Source: Paracoccaceae bacterium (GTDB lineage Bacteria > Pseudomonadota > Alphaproteobacteria > Rhodobacterales > Rhodobacteraceae). Taken from it: a stretch of DNA of 44,317 nt. The stretch spans positions 2,401-46,717 of the forward strand of contig JAAEZA010000035.1 of the NCBI GenBank assembly GCA_018223125.1, given 5' to 3'. The translations under genes were made by a program, and so were the position numbers. Shown here in pieces: positions 38,269 to 44,317 of the stretch; position 1 is the first letter of the stretch; the number at the start of each line of letters is the position of its first letter. Below the pieces are notes generated by a model, which was not told the DNA's origin, did no database searches, and saw only the letters and a program-made list of their open reading frames with translations.

Positions 38269-39222
38269 ATGCGCGATCTGAAAATCCCGTCCCAACGGCA
38301 TCCCGAAAAAGCCAAGCGACCCGACAACGCCCAGCCCAAAAAACCGGACTGGATCAGGGTCAAGGCACCGACATCAAAGGGTTATTTTGAAACCCGCAAC
38401 ATCATGCGCGAGAACAAGCTCGTCACGGTCTGTGAAGAAGCGGGCTGTCCCAATGTGGGGGAGTGCTGGTCTCAGGGCCACGCCACCATGATGATCATGG
38501 GCGAGGTTTGTACCCGCGCCTGCACCTTCTGCAACATTGCAACCGGAAAGCCGCCCGAAGCACTGGATGTGTTCGAGCCGGGCCGTGTGGCGGCTGCGGT
38601 GAAGAAACTGGGGCTGAACCATGTGGTAATCACTTCGGTGGACCGCGACGATGTGGAAGACGGCGGGGCAGAGCATTTTGCCCAGACCATCCGCGCCGTG
38701 CGCAAGCAATCCCCTGATACAACGATTGAGATCCTGACACCGGATTTCATCCGCTGCGCCCCTGAAGCACTGGAAGTGGTGGTTGCGGCCCGTCCCGATG
38801 TGTTCAACCATAACCTTGAAACGGTGCCCGGTCTGTATCCGGAGGTGCGTCCCGGTGCACGGTATTTCCATTCCCTGCGCCTGTTGCAGCGGGTGAAGGA
38901 GCTTGATCCGTCGATGTTTACCAAGTCGGGCATCATGGTCGGTCTCGGGGAAGACAAACAGGCGGTCATGCAGGTGATGGATGACATGCGGGCCGCCGAC
39001 ATTGATTTCATGACCATTGGCCAGTATTTGCAGCCAACACCAAAGCATCACGCGCTGGACCGGTTCGTAACGCCGGAAGAGTTCGCGACTTACGAAAAGG
39101 CGGCCTACGGCAAGGGCTTCCTGATGGTGTCGGCCACGCCGCTGACCCGTTCAAGCTATCACGCGGGGGATGATTTCGCCCGCCTTCGGGAATCCCGCAA
39201 CAAGGCGCTGGGTCTGGCCTGA
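38269..39222 (+). CDS. lipA: Lipoyl synthase
   Basis: Radical-SAM enzyme that inserts two sulfurs into octanoyl groups on lipoyl domains. The start ATG 38269 ([19 protein letters not shown]) has AAGGAAGG about 6 bp upstream; a start further up would add unrelated residues. 317 residues. The auxiliary-cluster cysteines are C55, C60, C66 ([12 protein letters not shown]) and the radical-SAM cysteines C81, C85, C88 (CTRACTFC); the C-terminal RSSYHA carries the serine ligand. lipB is not present nearby. Confidence 0.96.
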   Translation: MRDLKIPSQRHPEKAKRPDNAQPKKPDWIRVKAPTSKGYFETRNIMRENKLVTVCEEAGCPNVGECWSQGHATMMIMGEVCTRACTFCNIATGKPPEALDVFEPGRVAAAVKKLGLNHVVITSVDRDDVEDGGAEHFAQTIRAVRKQSPDTTIEILTPDFIRCAPEALEVVVAARPDVFNHNLETVPGLYPEVRPGARYFHSLRLLQRVKELDPSMFTKSGIMVGLGEDKQAVMQVMDDMRAADIDFMTIGQYLQPTPKHHALDRFVTPEEFATYEKAAYGKGFLMVSATPLTRSSYHAGDDFARLRESRNKALGLA

Positions 39223-39244
39223 GCCGGAATTAATCCGGCTTCTT
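39223..39244 (+). terminator. Weak terminator after lipA
   Basis: GCCGGA (39223-39228) pairs with TCCGGC (39234-39239), loop ATTAA, followed by TTCTT. It starts directly after the lipA stop. Confidence 0.6.
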
Positions 39245-39266
39245 AACCTGTTAAACGCGCGCAGGT

Positions 39267-41782
<2,516 letters not shown>

Positions 41783-41785
41783 TCC

Positions 41786-42955
41786 ATGACACCTGCCGCG
41801 CGCTATGCTGCCGCTATCGAGATTCTGGACGGTTTCCTTGCGGGGGAACCGGCAGAAAAGCTGTTGTCCAACTGGGCGCGGCGCAACCGCTATGCCGGCA
41901 GCAAGGATCGCGCGGCGGTGCGTGACATCGTGTTTGATTCCCTGCGTAATCTGAACAGCTTTGCCGCGATGTCCGGCATCGGGCAGGGGCGGGGCATTGC
42001 CTTGGGGCATTGCATTGCGGCGGGGATCGCAGCTGATGAGATTTTCAATGGCGCCGGATATGGTCCTGCGCCATTGAGCGAAGACGAGCAAAACGCGATA
42101 TCGGCAGCTAAATATCCACCAGACAGCGATTTTGATCTGCCGGACTGGCTGGCCGGAGTTTTCAAATCCGATCTTGGGGATGACGCACAAGCCACGGCAG
42201 CAGCCCTGCGTGAGCGGGCCCCGGTTGATCTGCGCGTAAACACTGCCAAAATCACGCCGGAGGCTGCGGCCCGTGCGCTGGCGGCGGAAAGCATTCTGAC
42301 AGAGCCGGTTGCGGGCGTGCCGACCGCGCTGCATGTGATCGAAAATGCCCGACGCATTGCCGGTTCGAAACCCTATCTGTCCGGTCAGGTGGAACTTCAG
42401 GATGCAGCATCCCAAGCGCTGGTGCATATGCTGGACCTGAAGGCCGGACAGCGCGTGCTGGATTATTGCGCAGGCGGTGGTGGCAAGACGCTGGCGATGG
42501 CTGCGCAAGAACCCCGTGCAAAGTTGTATGCCTGGGACATCAGTCCGGCCCGTCTGGCGCCTCTGGCCGAGCGTGCGAAACGGGCAGGTGCACAAGTGAA
42601 GCTGCTGACCTCCAAGCCGGTGGCCGCGGAATACGATCTGGTTCTGGTCGATGCGCCCTGTTCCGGTTCCGGTGCATGGCGGCGTAACCCTGAAGGCAAA
42701 TGGCGTTTGCAGCCGGAGGGGTTGCTGTCCTTGCAGGAAACCCAAGCACAGGTCCTGTCCGAAGCAAGCGCACTGGTCGTGCCGGGGGGAACATTGTTCT
42801 ATGCAACCTGCTCCGTTCTGAAGCGGGAAAATACCGAAGTGGTTAACGGCTTTTTAAGCAGTCACAGCGAATATACGTTGCAAAATTCCCGCAGCTTCTT
42901 GCTGAACCAGCCAGGCGATGGTTTTTTCGGTGTAATGTTGAAAAAACAACTATGA
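41786..42955 (+). CDS. rsmB: rRNA cytosine-C5 methyltransferase (RsmB family)
   Basis: SAM-dependent methyltransferase that modifies C967 of 16S rRNA in E. coli. 389 residues. An NusB-like N-terminal region precedes the Rossmann fold with LDYCAGGGGKTLAMAA (motif I), VDAPCSGSGAWRRNPEGKW (motif IV, C292) and FYATCSVLKRENTEVV (motif VI, nucleophile C342). Both cysteines needed in the family are present. Co-transcribed with guaB, which ends 3 bp upstream. The E. coli target site is assumed by family, not proven. Confidence 0.9.
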   Translation: MTPAARYAAAIEILDGFLAGEPAEKLLSNWARRNRYAGSKDRAAVRDIVFDSLRNLNSFAAMSGIGQGRGIALGHCIAAGIAADEIFNGAGYGPAPLSEDEQNAISAAKYPPDSDFDLPDWLAGVFKSDLGDDAQATAAALRERAPVDLRVNTAKITPEAAARALAAESILTEPVAGVPTALHVIENARRIAGSKPYLSGQVELQDAASQALVHMLDLKAGQRVLDYCAGGGGKTLAMAAQEPRAKLYAWDISPARLAPLAERAKRAGAQVKLLTSKPVAAEYDLVLVDAPCSGSGAWRRNPEGKWRLQPEGLLSLQETQAQVLSEASALVVPGGTLFYATCSVLKRENTEVVNGFLSSHSEYTLQNSRSFLLNQPGDGFFGVMLKKQL

Positions 42956-43038
42956 CGTGTATTCTTATCGTGCTAGGTAATATCTCGGGAGAGTGAATGG
43001 TGGGATTTTGACAGGAACGGCTTGGGGGCTTTTTCGCT

Positions 43039-44317
43039 GTGTTCAAAATTTCGCAATACGTCAGGCAAATGGCGTTTGTCTGGATTTTCGGTTGTAGTCT
43101 GCTATTGTTATGGCTGATGCCGGAGCCTGTGGTCTGGTTTGGGGTTTTCGCCTTTCTGGCAGGGTTTGCCTTGGTAATTGCCGCCCGAAGGCAGATCAGG
43201 CCCTCTCCGCAACGTATTGATGGAAAACAGGAAATAGTTTCAGATCAGCGGGATGACCATCTGCCGGAGATTTCATCGCCCGAACCGGCTCTTCCGCCTA
43301 TGAGTGAAGCTTTGGTCGCGGAAAAAATGCAGCAGTTGTTTGACAGGCTGCCAGTCGCGCTTGTGCAGATCGACTCGCGGGGGCGGGTAGGACAGTCCAA
43401 TGCTGCGGCTCGGGAATTCCTGCGGCTGGAACCTGCAGAATCGCCATTGTTTGCCAGTCTTGTTGAAGGAATGGGGCGAAGCGTATCTACGTGGATTCAA
43501 TCAGCGCGTGATCTGCAAGAGCCGACCAATCCTGAAATGGTTCAAGTACGACGCTCCAACGGGGAAGAGATTTTACAGGTGTCTTTGATGCCGCCGCCGG
43601 TTGCAGGTCAGGGCGGGATGATCGCAACGCTGAGCGATGCGACAGAGCTGAAATCACTTGAAGCGCAGTTTATCCAAAGCCAGAAAATGCAAGCCATCGG
43701 CCAGCTTGCCGGCGGGGTTGCCCATGATTTCAACAATCTGCTGACGGCGATATCAGGGTATTGTGATTTGCTGTTGTTGCGTCACGAGAAAGGCGATCCG
43801 GACTACAACGATCTTATCCAGATTACCCAGAACGCCAACCGTGCTGCTGCTTTGGTGGGGCAGTTGCTGGCGTTTTCCCGCAAGCAAACCATGCAGCCGA
43901 AAGTTGTGTCGGTGAACGAAACCCTGTCCGATCTGACACATCTGCTCAGTCGGTTGTTGGGGGAAAAGGTGCGATTGAATGCGGAGTATGGCAAGGATCT
44001 GCCCCGCGCGTATCTTGACGGCCGCCAGATTGAACAGGTGATCCTGAACCTCGTTGTCAACGCACGGGATGCCATGCCGGACGGCGGGGAAGTTCTTATT
44101 AAAAGCGGGGTGCGCGTTTATGACCGTCCGACCCGCGTTGATCGTGTGCTGGTGCCGAAGGGCAAGTATGTAACAATCAGTGTTGCAGACACGGGCTGCG
44201 GTATCCCACCGGAACATATGGAAAAACTGTTCGAGCCCTTCTTCACAACCAAAGAAACAGGCGAAGGCACAGGAAAGCAGACCGGATGTGAATGTGATTT
44301 TCGTTTCGGGCTATGCC
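43039..44317 (+). CDS. cckA: CckA-like hybrid histidine kinase, runs off the window with a frame break near its end
   Basis: From the GTG at 43039 (ATG 43069 is an alternative) the product has two N-terminal membrane spans (about residues 11-29 and 35-50), a PAS-like region (about 95-205), and a kinase core with H229 in IGQLAGGVAHDFNNLL, N-box QVILNLVVNARDAM, and G1 DTGCGIPPEHMEKLFEPFFTTKE. CckA controls the alphaproteobacterial CtrA phosphorelay. At GEGTG (codons 44263-44274) the expected GLSTVYGIV continuation is missing; the remaining bases give KQTGCECDFRFGLC in this frame, but ESRPDVNVIFVSGYA, like a CckA receiver end, in frame +2 from 44273. Either deletion or assembly error has removed the sequence between. 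The 3' end lies outside the window. Confidence 0.85.
   Translation, partial: MFKISQYVRQMAFVWIFGCSLLLLWLMPEPVVWFGVFAFLAGFALVIAARRQIRPSPQRIDGKQEIVSDQRDDHLPEISSPEPALPPMSEALVAEKMQQLFDRLPVALVQIDSRGRVGQSNAAAREFLRLEPAESPLFASLVEGMGRSVSTWIQSARDLQEPTNPEMVQVRRSNGEEILQVSLMPPPVAGQGGMIATLSDATELKSLEAQFIQSQKMQAIGQLAGGVAHDFNNLLTAISGYCDLLLLRHEKGDPDYNDLIQITQNANRAAALVGQLLAFSRKQTMQPKVVSVNETLSDLTHLLSRLLGEKVRLNAEYGKDLPRAYLDGRQIEQVILNLVVNARDAMPDGGEVLIKSGVRVYDRPTRVDRVLVPKGKYVTISVADTGCGIPPEHMEKLFEPFFTTKETGEGTGKQTGCECDFRFGLC
44263..44317 (+). other. Junction between kinase and receiver coding sequence in different frames
   Basis: Up to 44274 the kinase frame encodes the ATP-lid motif GEGTG. From 44273 the next frame encodes 15 residues (ESRPDVNVIFVSGYA) typical of the end of a CckA receiver domain. 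Several hundred bases normally separate these two regions. It sits at the very end of the window, where contig-end artefacts are common. Confidence 0.7.

Noticed and set aside
44275-44286. KQTG in the kinase frame read as genuine CckA sequence after a small in-frame deletion
   Set aside because: It would require two separate losses, whereas one junction to the receiver frame explains all the remaining bases.

Overview
The window looks like a chromosomal piece of a marine Rhodobacterales (Roseobacter-group) alphaproteobacterium. This rests on overall GC-rich codon use, a Hint_2-type protein, an AEC carrier/beta-lactamase-fold/TatD/HolB/Tmk/DacC/SPOR gene string, a bactofilin next to an M23 peptidase, and a CckA-like hybrid kinase. 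Species cannot be named from sequence alone. I see no integrase, transposase, prophage or CRISPR array; the gene content is mostly housekeeping plus one secretion locus.

Layout. 1-6217 (+): end of a type VI secretion locus, tssL (5' end cut by the window), tssM, tagF, pppA, tightly packed, followed by a 75-bp near-perfect inverted repeat. 6399-8626 (-): kbl-tdh threonine catabolism operon. 9043-9135 (+): a possible 30-residue membrane peptide; 9257-10180 (-): Hint-domain protein with substituted catalytic positions. 10606-15131 (+): polyamine-type ABC importer (ATPase, binding protein, two permeases). 15198-21656 (-): seven genes in one direction, SPOR lipoprotein, D,D-carboxypeptidase, thymidylate kinase, DNA polymerase III delta', TatD, beta-lactamase-fold hydrolase, AEC carrier. 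21938-22025: tRNA-Ser(UGA). 22302-24137 (+): unrecognised membrane protein and a soluble-type cytochrome c. 24259-27525 (-): bactofilin, M23 peptidase, DUF455 protein, Bcp. 27649-34140 (+): AsmA-like protein, QueA, MFS carrier, DUF924 protein. 34271-39222 (+): lpd, katG with a possible OxyR operator, lipA. 39267-40175 (-): dihaem cytochrome c. 40328-42955 (+): guaB-rsmB. 43039-end (+): CckA-like histidine kinase.

How the genes fit together. TssL and TssM form the T6SS inner-membrane complex, while TagF and PppA belong to the threonine-phosphorylation switch controlling it. Kbl and Tdh convert threonine to glycine plus acetyl-CoA. The four ABC genes form one importer. Bactofilin and M23 peptidase, and separately DacC and the SPOR lipoprotein, act on peptidoglycan. 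Lpd and LipA serve lipoyl-dependent dehydrogenases; KatG, Bcp and the cytochromes belong to redox defence and respiration.

The points most worth checking are: the final ~45 bp, where the kinase jumps from its ATP-binding domain into receiver-like coding sequence in another frame; the inverted repeat after pppA; the Hint protein with catalytic residues apparently lost; the SPOR lipoprotein with a barrel resembling a degenerate RlpA domain; and a possible OxyR site before katG. I did not find a clearly new multi-gene system.
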